The position numbers and the translations under genes were made by a program. Below, one piece after another: positions 28,444 to 36,540 of a DNA stretch of 64,000 nucleotides. Within the stretch, counting starts at the first letter, position 1, and every line of letters begins with the position of its first letter. The notes beneath the pieces are model-generated. The model had not been told where the DNA came from. It was given only the letters and a program-made list of their open reading frames with translations, and did no database searches. Origin of the DNA: Lentisphaera marina. Its GTDB lineage: Bacteria > Verrucomicrobiota > Lentisphaeria > Lentisphaerales > Lentisphaeraceae. Location of the stretch: contig NZ_JAQZZL010000001.1 in assembly GCF_028745505.1 (NCBI RefSeq), forward strand, positions 496,001 through 560,000. Direction: 5' to 3'.

Positions 28444-29046
28444 ATGCGTACAAAAGGCAATGAAAAGGCCGAGAGTTGGGACAAAATTTATCGTGAAGGC
28501 AAACCCGGTTGGGATATAAATAAGCCCGCACCTCCCTTCGAAGATCTTTTTCAGAACAAACACGATTGGCTCAAGACAGCTTCTTTAATCAGCTTTGGCT
28601 GTGGCGGTGGTCACGATGCCAACTTTTTTGCTCAGCAGGGCTTTGATGTCACCGCAGTTGATTTCGCTTCTGAAGCCATCAAATTAGCCAAAAATAATTA
28701 CCCCGAACTCAAGCTCATTCAAAAGAACATTCTCGAGCTTAGCCCTGATTATGATCAGCAATTTGATTATGTCCTCGAGCACACTTGCTTTTGCGCTGTT
28801 CCCATCGAACATCGTAGATCCTATATGGAGAGTGCCCACAATTTATTAAAAGCTGATGGCTACCTCTTTGGGCTCTTTTATCGTTTTGATCCACCAGATC
28901 AAGATGGTCCCCCCTATGCACTCTCTATGGAAGAACTCGAAAAAGCTTACGAAGGCCTTTTCACTTTAGAGGACAATTACATACCCAAACGCTCACATGG
29001 GCGCCGCAAACAACGCGAACGCTTTATCTTACTCAAAAAAATATAA
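28444..29046 (+). CDS. TPMT-like SAM-dependent methyltransferase
   Basis: A 200-residue class I methyltransferase of the thiopurine/thiol methyltransferase type. WDKIYREGKPGWDINKPAPPF at 12-32 is the family's N-terminal signature and LISFGCGGGHDANFFA is the SAM motif I. FDYVLEHTCFCAVP marks motif IV. Relatives methylate thiols, halides or tellurite-like ions as detoxification; the substrate here is unknown. The next gene starts 10 bp downstream. Confidence 0.82.
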   Translation: MRTKGNEKAESWDKIYREGKPGWDINKPAPPFEDLFQNKHDWLKTASLISFGCGGGHDANFFAQQGFDVTAVDFASEAIKLAKNNYPELKLIQKNILELSPDYDQQFDYVLEHTCFCAVPIEHRRSYMESAHNLLKADGYLFGLFYRFDPPDQDGPPYALSMEELEKAYEGLFTLEDNYIPKRSHGRRKQRERFILLKKI

Positions 29047-29056
29047 GGACCCCAAG

Positions 29057-29512
29057 ATGAAAAAATTTCTTCTTCTCTTAATCACCCTCAGCTCCATTTG
29101 CTACGCTGAATTCTCTAATGATGACTTTGCCATCCAACTTCCACAAGCGAATAAAGCTGTAGCTCAAGGTGGGCCACAAGTCGCCATTTTTTTCCTACCT
29201 CCCATGGATAACTTCCAAGCCAATGTCAACGTTCAAAAGCAAGCCTTTAAAGGCACCATGGAGCAATACAAAAGTATCTCATTAGGGCAATTCGAAAAGA
29301 TGAAGTTCACCCTTGTAAAAGAATCTCTCCTCAACGGAGTCTTAACTGTTGAGTACACAGGCAACATGCAAAATCGTGATTTCCATTGGTACGTCAAGGC
29401 CACAAAAAAAGGTGATTCCGTTTACCTCGTTACTGGTGTCGCACCTCAACGCACTTGGCAGTATCAAGGAGATACCTTAAAATCCTCCGTCGATAGCTTT
29501 AAACTAAAATAA
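29057..29512 (+). CDS. Small secreted protein, PsbP/DcrB-like
   Basis: A 151-residue exported protein with the signal peptide MKKFLLLLITLSSICYA, starting at the ATG at 29057. An in-frame start inside the methyltransferase gene would place the signal internally and is rejected. The mature part (DFAIQLPQANKAVAQGG, GVLTVEYTGNMQNRDFHWYV, VTGVAPQRTWQ) resembles PsbP/DcrB-fold proteins, which are small periplasmic proteins of poorly known function. It is 10 bp after the methyltransferase gene and likely cotranscribed. The fold call is tentative. Confidence 0.6.
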   Translation: MKKFLLLLITLSSICYAEFSNDDFAIQLPQANKAVAQGGPQVAIFFLPPMDNFQANVNVQKQAFKGTMEQYKSISLGQFEKMKFTLVKESLLNGVLTVEYTGNMQNRDFHWYVKATKKGDSVYLVTGVAPQRTWQYQGDTLKSSVDSFKLK

Positions 29513-29653
29513 TTTAAGGAACTACATCTCGAGTAATCTTATAGGTCTTAAAAAATTAATCCTTGCTTAATCATGACCAAATTAGGCAAATATGACCTCA
29601 TAAAGCCCCAGTAGTGAACTTGAATTATTGCATGCAAATTACACCTGTATTTT

Positions 29654-32236
29654 ATGCAAAACATTTTTATTAGCCTTATTTTTTTCGTATTTTTGAGCTC
29701 TCCTTTGAGCTCAAAAGAAAACTATGGGGGCTTTATTGAAACAGATTTTCCCTTTGTTCAATCTGCTTTAATTGCGGATTCTAAAGCTCCTTTCCCTAAA
29801 ATAAACACATCATCACGAGCTGTCCTGATTCAGCTTGGTGAGCAGTCTTGGGCTAGTTTCGATACCGAACTTATGCGTGTCTCTGCCATTTGGAATGGGG
29901 ACTTCGAATTAAATTCTATGGCGCAAATATCCTACCCCTATACAGGGAAAAAATCTTCACAATTCCCCAAGCTAAAAGGTCACTTACTCTTTGCTAATGG
30001 GATGGCGCGAGGCATCAGTTTAAATTCCAAGCATATGGATAATAGATCAAAACCTTTAGGAGTCCATCCCGACTTAACTTGGAAAGGCTTATACACTAAT
30101 GAACAGAAACTTATTTTATCGTATCAAATTCAAGATATTGAGATAAAGGAATGTCTCCATAAAAGTTCCAAGGATGTTTACACACGCAATTTTAAAACAT
30201 CCCGCGCCCAAAATCTTTCTATCCTCTTGTTTCAAAAGCAATCTCTAAAAAAACTAAAGAAACATGGGCAAATTTACTTAATTGATGATGCTAAAAAGCA
30301 AATGGCTCTCCATAGCTCACATGGTGAATTTGTTCTTGATGAACAAGGCCGTGTCTTTTTGCGAAATCCGCAAGCAAAAGAATTTGTACTGAAGTTTTCA
30401 TACAACAAAGATCAATTGTTAGAGGATCTACAGACCTCAAATGAAGCAAGCCCCTTTCTACTTTCGGAAAATTTGCGATGGCCACAAAAAGTTCATAGCA
30501 AGGCCAAGTTATCATCAAAAGACAAGGCCTATGTCGTCGATAAAATAGAACTTCCTTTAAAGAATCCATGGAATCGCGCCATTCGTTTAGCGAGTCTCGA
30601 TTTTTTTACTGATGGCCGGGCCGCAGCAGTGACTTTTGATGGTGACGTATGGATCATTGATGGGCTAAAAGGCGACATGGAAAAGATCACTTGGAAGCGC
30701 TTTGCTTCTGGACTCTATGCACCTCTTTCTCTAAAGGTTTCTAAGGATCAAATTTATATCCTCGGTCGTGATCAAATTACGCGCCTGCATGATTCCGATG
30801 CTAATGGTGAAGCTGATTTCTACGAGAACTTTTCTAACATTTTCAATCATAGCTTAAACACCAGGAACTTTGCTATGGATATGCTTTTTGATCCAGAGGG
30901 AAATCTCTATATTGCTCGAGGAGGTATACCCAATAAAAAAAGTGGAAGTCTTCATAAAAGCTTCCAAGATTTAGAGCACGTAGGGACCATCTTAAAAATC
31001 AGTCCTGATGGTAAAAAAGTGAAGGTCTTTGCCGATGGCTTACGCGAACCTTTTTTAGCCTACAATCCACTAAGCAAACAGTTGTACGCTAATGATCAAC
31101 AGGGGCACTTTGTTCCCTCTAGTCCCTTTATCAAAATTCAAGAATGCGATTTCTGTGGCTTTCAACCTGCAAACCACAAGAAAAAACTTGATCTTCGTCC
31201 CCCTTTTGTCTGGCTGCCACACAAAGTTGAACCTTCCTGCGCTGGAATGAATTTTGTTGATTCGAGTACGATGGGACCACTGAATCAGCGTATGATTAGT
31301 CACTCCTACAGCAAGAGTCAATCCTTTTTACTTTATGAAGGCACAGGCTTTGGTGCGGCGACCCCCCTGCCCTACCAAATGGATTTCCCTTTATTGAAGG
31401 GAGTACTCAATCCAATTGATGGTTCCCTCTTTCTCAGCGGTTTTAAAATTTACTCAAATAACCTCCCTCAAAACACCGGTCTTGCACGCGTACGGCATAC
31501 ACACCAAGCAGTGAATTTCCCCCTTGAAGTCAAAGTATTCAAAGAAGCTGTTGAACTCTCTTTTGATGAAGTACTCGATTCAAATTCTGCCGAAGAGCTC
31601 AAGTCTTTCACTATCAAGCGCTGGAAATACAAACGTAGTCCGAGGTATGGTTCTGGACATTTCCAACTTGATGGCAATCCTGGAGAAGAAAATTTATTAG
31701 CTTCTCGCGCCATCCTCAGCAAAAACAAAAAAAGTATCACACTCATCATTCCTGGCATGACAAGCGTAGATCAAATGGCCATTCAATACCGTTTACAAAA
31801 AGCTGGTAAAGCGGTCACAAATACCCTTTATCTAACGCTTGATAAATTACTGCCCATGGATTCAAATCATTATGCCTTCGCTGAGCTTAAAAATCACGAT
31901 TTATCAGAAGCAAAATTTGCGATTAGCGCAAAGGGGAAAGTGAGTGCTAAATATGGCGAAGAACTCCTAAAAAAGAATGCCTGCATTGCCTGTCATTCTT
32001 TAGACGGAAGCCAAGAAGGTAAGTTGGGACCAAGTTTTAAAGGTATGTTTGGCTCAATAAGACAGTTCGAGAATTCCTCCGCCACAAAAGCGGATGAAAA
32101 GTTCATCCATGAATCATTAATCTTTCCCAATAAAAAGGTCGCCAAAGGTTACGCCGTGGCCATGGCTTCCTACGCAGGCGTCTTATCTAAGAGTGATATA
32201 GAATCTATTGTACTCTACTTAAAAAAGCTGAAATAA
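29654..32236 (+). CDS. Large secreted beta-propeller protein with C-terminal cytochrome c domain (DUF6797-like)
   Basis: An 860-residue exported protein with a signal peptide (MQNIFISLIFFVFLSSPLSS). The first 280 residues form a domain common to PVC membrane-bound dehydrogenase-like proteins. The middle has NHL/sorbosone-dehydrogenase-like propeller repeats (FDPEGNLYIARGG, DGLREPFLAYNP). The C-terminus is a cytochrome c with heme site C777-I-A-C780-H781 and a candidate distal Met near the end (YAVAMASYAG). It is probably a periplasmic redox enzyme acting on sugars or alcohols, with electrons passing to the heme. Its substrate is not evident. It stands alone with gaps on both sides. Confidence 0.8.
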   Translation: MQNIFISLIFFVFLSSPLSSKENYGGFIETDFPFVQSALIADSKAPFPKINTSSRAVLIQLGEQSWASFDTELMRVSAIWNGDFELNSMAQISYPYTGKKSSQFPKLKGHLLFANGMARGISLNSKHMDNRSKPLGVHPDLTWKGLYTNEQKLILSYQIQDIEIKECLHKSSKDVYTRNFKTSRAQNLSILLFQKQSLKKLKKHGQIYLIDDAKKQMALHSSHGEFVLDEQGRVFLRNPQAKEFVLKFSYNKDQLLEDLQTSNEASPFLLSENLRWPQKVHSKAKLSSKDKAYVVDKIELPLKNPWNRAIRLASLDFFTDGRAAAVTFDGDVWIIDGLKGDMEKITWKRFASGLYAPLSLKVSKDQIYILGRDQITRLHDSDANGEADFYENFSNIFNHSLNTRNFAMDMLFDPEGNLYIARGGIPNKKSGSLHKSFQDLEHVGTILKISPDGKKVKVFADGLREPFLAYNPLSKQLYANDQQGHFVPSSPFIKIQECDFCGFQPANHKKKLDLRPPFVWLPHKVEPSCAGMNFVDSSTMGPLNQRMISHSYSKSQSFLLYEGTGFGAATPLPYQMDFPLLKGVLNPIDGSLFLSGFKIYSNNLPQNTGLARVRHTHQAVNFPLEVKVFKEAVELSFDEVLDSNSAEELKSFTIKRWKYKRSPRYGSGHFQLDGNPGEENLLASRAILSKNKKSITLIIPGMTSVDQMAIQYRLQKAGKAVTNTLYLTLDKLLPMDSNHYAFAELKNHDLSEAKFAISAKGKVSAKYGEELLKKNACIACHSLDGSQEGKLGPSFKGMFGSIRQFENSSATKADEKFIHESLIFPNKKVAKGYAVAMASYAGVLSKSDIESIVLYLKKLK

Positions 32237-32372
32237 CTTTCCTCTTGGCTTTCTACTACGCTCTAAAACTTTAGGGCATTCAACAAAAAAACCTAAGTTT
32301 TTGTCCCTCCCAAGTAGGCGTATCTTGTTTTAATTGATAATATCAAGACTAAGGAAAATCAGGAGGCCTTAG

Positions 32373-33620
32373 ATGAAAATTATTTACTACACACTCAGCT
32401 TAATCATAAGCTTATCTCTTTTTGGAGAAAAACACCGCACGGGAAAATACTCTGTCACAGATAAAGCAATCCCAAGACCTTATTATGAGAGTGTACACAA
32501 TCGTTGGCCAGGAACCAATGAAAAAATACCTGATGGCGAGCGCATTCCTGTGATGACCATTAAAGATAAAAAGTTTGATGAAGTCACTTGGGACATAGAG
32601 GTCCCCGAATCATATGATCCTAACATTCCTGCTGGAATCATTTCCTACATCACACCTGGATCTGGGAAAGCCTTCATTAGTTTACTGGAAAAGTATAATT
32701 TGATTTTGATTACGGCAAAAAACTCTGGAAATGATACCTATACCTATGCACGAATTTCCATGGCTTTATGGGGCGTCGATAAATTGAAAGAATCCTACAA
32801 TATTGATAGTGACCGAATTTTCATTAGTGGCATGTCGGGCGGTGGTCGTGTTTCTAGCATAGCTGCAGCTCTGTTCCCTGAAGTCTACAAGGGTGCAATC
32901 TATCAATGTGGTTGTAACTTCGTGCACAATAACGAAAAAAGTCGATTGAATGAAATGAAAGAGAATTACTTTTATTTCTTAACTGGTGATGGCGATTTTA
33001 ATTTAGAAGATACCCAAAGAGTACTTAAAAAATACACTGATGCAAAAATTCCAAATACAAAAATTCATGTACAAAAAAATCATAAGCACCGCACTTTACC
33101 TACTGACATTTTAGATAAAGCTCTCGCCTACATAGACACGCCTCGTGTCGCGAAGTTAGATGCACTTTACACTAAAGGCATGAGCGCTCTTAATAAAAAA
33201 CAATTTCCCGAGGCCTTTAAATCTTTACAAATTGCCGCCTCAGCTGGCCATGAAAAAGCAATTAAAGAATTTGATAAATTGAAAAAATCTCATGACCAGC
33301 TCAAAGAAAAAATCACCCTATCCCACAAAGAAAATGATTATGTAGAGGCCTACAAATCTATTCAAGAATTTGTTTCTACTTATGGTAAAGAGATGGCCAA
33401 GGACGAGCTACTTATCATTGAGCAATACAAAAAGAATCCAGCTATCCTTAAAGAATTCAAAGCTGATGCCTACCTCCAAAAAATAAAAATCGCCATGAAA
33501 AAGAAGGGCTCTTCCAAAGATAAAATTGAAGCCGGACTCAAAAAGATTTTAGAGCAATGCCCCAATACAAAAACAGCTGAACGAGCCCAGGAATTACTAG
33601 ATCAAAAAGTTAGTAGTTAA
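32373..33620 (+). CDS. Secreted alpha/beta hydrolase (PHB depolymerase/feruloyl esterase-like) with helical tail
   Basis: A 415-residue exported protein with the signal MKIIYYTLSLIISLSLFG and a perfect AGGAGG site 6 bp before the ATG. The esterase domain has the nucleophile elbow SGMSGGGR with Ser at 155 and a likely His in the KNHKHRTLP loop. After residue 260 comes a helical, Lys-rich tail with TPR/SEL1-like spacing (AFKSLQIAASAGHEKAIKEF). The tail could bind partners or substrate. The enzyme probably cuts ester bonds in a polymer; the substrate is unknown. It converges with the next gene. Confidence 0.72.
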   Translation: MKIIYYTLSLIISLSLFGEKHRTGKYSVTDKAIPRPYYESVHNRWPGTNEKIPDGERIPVMTIKDKKFDEVTWDIEVPESYDPNIPAGIISYITPGSGKAFISLLEKYNLILITAKNSGNDTYTYARISMALWGVDKLKESYNIDSDRIFISGMSGGGRVSSIAAALFPEVYKGAIYQCGCNFVHNNEKSRLNEMKENYFYFLTGDGDFNLEDTQRVLKKYTDAKIPNTKIHVQKNHKHRTLPTDILDKALAYIDTPRVAKLDALYTKGMSALNKKQFPEAFKSLQIAASAGHEKAIKEFDKLKKSHDQLKEKITLSHKENDYVEAYKSIQEFVSTYGKEMAKDELLIIEQYKKNPAILKEFKADAYLQKIKIAMKKKGSSKDKIEAGLKKILEQCPNTKTAERAQELLDQKVSS

Positions 33621-33645
33621 GATAAATCTGATCTTATTAACACTA

Positions 33646-34566
33646 CTATTTCAGCTCCCCTGCTTTTATCCATTCAGGTTTATTTAAACGTCTATCAAAT
33701 AAAAAGGGCGTCTCTTTATCCTCAGTAACAATTACCTGCATTGGGGGATAATAAGGTCCCTTTTTCTCTTCACTTTTTGAATGAATTAGATCTAACTGAA
33801 CTCGAGTATAATTGGGTGGCCCATCAGAAGGTAAATACCGCCATTTATGTAAGTTCGCATTAATGTATAAAACGGGTTTTTTGTATGACTCTACCAAAGC
33901 AAAAATTTTCTCTTCGTGCAACTTATTACTCGTTCGCGCATGGGCAAGAATAACGGCTGCTTTGCTATTGGGGTACGTTTGAAATTGTTGTGCTATCCAT
34001 ATTTCAGCGTCTTTTCTAGTCTCCTTCCAATAGGCTTCTCCCCCATCTTTCCCTCCAATTTTATGAATGCCAATGATCAAGACATCATCTAGCACAAAAG
34101 AGAAATTTTCAGGTCTATGTTTTTGGCGGTTAATTTTAAATGCAAACACTTCGTTAGGCTCTAGAAGATGTTTCTGCCAAAAAGAAAACGCGCGCGCTGA
34201 ATCTATCTGATCTCTAGTTTCATTATCCCCTATTAAGAAGAACGACGGGATGGTATTATTCTCATAGAGCAAAGAACGCATTTCACTAAATACACTTTCT
34301 CCTCCATCAGCTGCTTCATGCATTTGTTTGGCGTCTTTACCGGAACAAATATCTCCTAAATGAGCTATAAATTTGCTGGATTTCTCTTTGTTATCGAGTT
34401 CTACATACTGCTTGATAGCTTTTTTAACTTTGGGGTGATAGGGACCACAGCCCATTACCGTGAACTTTAGTAGGGGTTTTAGTTCATTGCCGAGCTTTGT
34501 TTCGTCTGGATAATCTGCTCCATAAAGTATCGAACAGACTGTAAATAAAGAGAGCCATTTAATCAT
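33646..34566 (-). CDS. Secreted metallophosphoesterase
   Basis: A 306-residue exported protein. The ATG at 34566 has an AGGA site and gives the signal MIKWLSLFTVCSILYGA. The calcineurin-like motifs are FTVMGCGPYH (diverged first motif), FIAHLGDIC, FLIGDNE, ILAHARTSN and NANLHKW. The first metal motif reads GCG rather than DxH, and GNHE is GDNE, so this is a diverged branch with uncertain catalysis. It stands alone on the minus strand between plus-strand genes. Confidence 0.68.
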   Translation of the reverse strand: MIKWLSLFTVCSILYGADYPDETKLGNELKPLLKFTVMGCGPYHPKVKKAIKQYVELDNKEKSSKFIAHLGDICSGKDAKQMHEAADGGESVFSEMRSLLYENNTIPSFFLIGDNETRDQIDSARAFSFWQKHLLEPNEVFAFKINRQKHRPENFSFVLDDVLIIGIHKIGGKDGGEAYWKETRKDAEIWIAQQFQTYPNSKAAVILAHARTSNKLHEEKIFALVESYKKPVLYINANLHKWRYLPSDGPPNYTRVQLDLIHSKSEEKKGPYYPPMQVIVTEDKETPFLFDRRLNKPEWIKAGELK

Positions 34567-34762
34567 ATTTTCAGTCCTAGTCATTATTTAATAAGCTATT
34601 CGTTACAGAAGTAAAATCATGTCATGCCAAACATATAAAAGTCCCAAATTTTATTTATCATGCTTTTGGCTAGGGGATATTTGTTCCAAAGAATTGCTTT
34701 TTGAGCAAGACTTGGCATTGTAGGAAGGAATTTTTAATTAATGCAACTACTTAGGAGTCAAC

Positions 34763-35338
34763 ATGGCTGTAATCGGCGTCGAGCAACTTAAGAAAAACAT
34801 CAAGCTCAAAATTGATGGTCAACCTCACACAGTAACAGATTTCACTTTCACTAAGCCAGGTAAAGGCCAAGCCGTTTACCGCTGTAAACTCAAAAACCTT
34901 ATCACTGGCAATACTTTCGACCGCTCTTGGCGCTCAGGTGATAACGTTGAAAAAGCTGACCTCTCTACAAGACAGCTCATTTTTTCTTATATCGAAGACA
35001 ACGCTTTTGTCTTCATGGATGGCGAAACTTATGATCAAGTCATGCTCAGCAAAGACGTCGTTGGCGATAACGCGCACTACCTCATCGATGATGGCGAAGT
35101 CGAAGTTCTCTTTTTCGAAGACAACGCTATTGATATCCAACTCCCTAACTTTGTGATCAAGCCTATCCATAAGTCTGATCCAGGCGTAAAAGGTGATACA
35201 GCCACAAACGTAACTAAGCCAGCTTATACTGACACAGGTCTTGAGCTTCACGTTCCTATCTTCATCAACGAAGGTGACCTCGTGAAGATTGATACGCGTA
35301 ATGGCGAATACGTTGAGCGAGTTAACGCTAAGAAGTAG
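34763..35338 (+). CDS. efp: Translation elongation factor P
   Basis: A 191-residue EF-P with the usual three domains. The tip loop KPGKGQA places Lys at position 34, the residue that is beta-lysylated in E. coli. The C-terminal signature (LELHVPIFINEGDLVKIDTRNGEYVER) is typical. EF-P relieves ribosome stalling at polyproline. The gene for the lysine ligase follows directly, which supports K34 modification here. It has a TAGGAGTC site 5-6 bp before the ATG. Confidence 0.95.
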   Translation: MAVIGVEQLKKNIKLKIDGQPHTVTDFTFTKPGKGQAVYRCKLKNLITGNTFDRSWRSGDNVEKADLSTRQLIFSYIEDNAFVFMDGETYDQVMLSKDVVGDNAHYLIDDGEVEVLFFEDNAIDIQLPNFVIKPIHKSDPGVKGDTATNVTKPAYTDTGLELHVPIFINEGDLVKIDTRNGEYVERVNAKK

Positions 35339-36215
35339 TTTGTCTCGTTTAAACTCACTCAAGCAGCGCAGTGACCTTCTACAGGCTCTGCGCCGTTTTT
35401 TTTGGCAGAGGGACTTTATCGAAGTCGAAACTCCCATTCGCCTCATTACCCCTGCACTCGAAGATTACATAGATGCGATTCCCGCAAATGGAAAGTTTTT
35501 GCGAACCTCGCCAGAACTGCACATGAAGCGTTTGCTCTGTGAAGGCGCAGAGAAAATCTTTCAAATTGGTGCCTGCTTCCGCGAACATGAACATGGTGAA
35601 CGCCACCGCGAAGAATTCACTATGCTCGAATGGTATGAAGCTCATTGCGATTACCGCAAAATTGCCGGTGACTTACATGAACTCTTTAAATTCTGTTCAG
35701 TAGAACTGAATTCACGCCAAGAATATTTTTCTCAAGAATTAGAAGTTCTCAGCCTCGAAGACGCCTTTGCTAAGTACGCAAAAATCAGCCTAGAAGAAAG
35801 TATCGAAAACAATAATTTTGAAGAGACCCTCTGCTTTGAAGTTGAACCTCATTTGGGTAAGGAACGACCCACACTGATTAATGATTACCCAGCCTCCATG
35901 GCAGCGCTATCTCGTAAAAAGCAAAATGCACCGCATTTAGCTGAACGCTTTGAAGTATACGTAGATGGACTAGAACTCGCCAATGCTTACTCCGAGCTGA
36001 CAAATGCCAATGAGCAGCGTCAACGCTTCCAAGAATGCCGTGATTTGCGGAAGTCGCAAAAACGCATCACTTATGATTTGGATGAAAATTTCCTGCAAGC
36101 TTTAGAAAATGGCATGCCCGAAGCAGGTGGAATTGCCCTCGGTGTCGATCGCTTAGCTATGGTCTTGTCTGGCGCGAAAGATATCAGCTCGGTTTTAGCT
36201 TTTGGCGATGAGTAA
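35301..36215 (+). CDS. epmA: EF-P lysine ligase EpmA (GenX/PoxA)
   Basis: A protein of about 304 residues related to the catalytic core of class II lysyl-tRNA synthetase without the anticodon domain. The motifs are RFFWQRDFIEVETP (motif 1), FREHEHGERHREEFTMLEW (motif 2), ERFEVYVDGLELANAYSELT and GGIALGVDRLAMV (motif 3). It attaches lysine to K34 of EF-P, whose gene it overlaps. The start is uncertain: ATG 35301 overlaps efp by 38 bp, while TTG 35340, just after the efp stop and behind AAGAAG, would give about 291 residues. No lysine aminomutase (epmB) is in the window. The last 20 bp are repeated at 38658. Confidence 0.88.
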   Translation: MANTLSELTLRSSLSRLNSLKQRSDLLQALRRFFWQRDFIEVETPIRLITPALEDYIDAIPANGKFLRTSPELHMKRLLCEGAEKIFQIGACFREHEHGERHREEFTMLEWYEAHCDYRKIAGDLHELFKFCSVELNSRQEYFSQELEVLSLEDAFAKYAKISLEESIENNNFEETLCFEVEPHLGKERPTLINDYPASMAALSRKKQNAPHLAERFEVYVDGLELANAYSELTNANEQRQRFQECRDLRKSQKRITYDLDENFLQALENGMPEAGGIALGVDRLAMVLSGAKDISSVLAFGDE

Positions 36216-36216
36216 T
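36197..36216 (+). repeat. Left copy of a perfect 20-bp direct repeat
   Basis: AGCTTTTGGCGATGAGTAAT covers the last codons and stop of epmA. The identical 20-mer recurs in the same orientation at 38658-38677, inside the 3' end of the CDF efflux gene. The pair bounds the repeat/intron segment. Confidence 0.9.
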
Positions 36217-36247
36217 CGTTTCATGACCCATTATAAGTCATGCCCAT

Positions 36248-36388
36248 TATTTATAGTTATAATTGATCACGCAGAGACGCTAAGACGCAGAGTTTTTTGC
36301 TGGGAGCGCAGGAATCCTTCCTGCTTTGAAAAAGTGAACAGTTACCCCTTGGCAATTTTATCTGTGTTAATCTATGGATGATTTTTTT
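36248..36388 (+). repeat. Intergenic repeat, uninterrupted copy A (141 bp)
   Basis: It runs from TATTTATAGTTATAATTG to the T run after CTATGGATGA. It contains a CGCAGAGACGCTAAGAC motif, a perfect 7-bp hairpin (GCAGGAA/TTCCTGC) and TCTGTGTTAATCTATGGAT. Copy B begins 157 bp downstream and is nearly identical (about three differences) apart from the intron. It is the empty-site reference for the intron ends. I see no gene here. Confidence 0.88.
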
Positions 36389-36501
36389 CTCTATATCGTA
36401 CCTTTATTTATAGTTATAATTGATCACGCAGAGACGCTAAGACACAGAGTTTTTTGCTGGATAAGGGTAGGGAAAGCTCCTTGCGGAGCCTCCCCTCCTT
36501 C

Positions 36502-36535
36502 CGAACCGTACGTGCGGATCTCCCGCATACGGCTC
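36502..36535 (-). ncRNA. Group II intron domain V
   Basis: This 34-nt hairpin on the minus strand begins GAGCCGTATGCG and ends CGCACGTACGGTTCG, with a GGAGATC tip. It is 5 bp downstream of the maturase stop codon. Domain V is the catalytic core of the ribozyme. A G/C-rich stem follows (AGGCTCC and GGAGCTT), which is the likely domain VI. Confidence 0.88.
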
Positions 36536-36540
36536 TCCGG

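Noticed and set aside
34567..34762. Possible sigma-54 promoter upstream of efp (TTGGCATTGTAGG)
   Set aside because: The GG is not followed by a GC at the required 10-bp spacing; other gaps gave no better site.
36248..36460. Two tandem, near-identical repeat units suggesting a CRISPR-like or tandem array
   Set aside because: There are only two units, each about 141 bp with a 157-bp period, no spacers and no cas genes. They are an intergenic repeat family.
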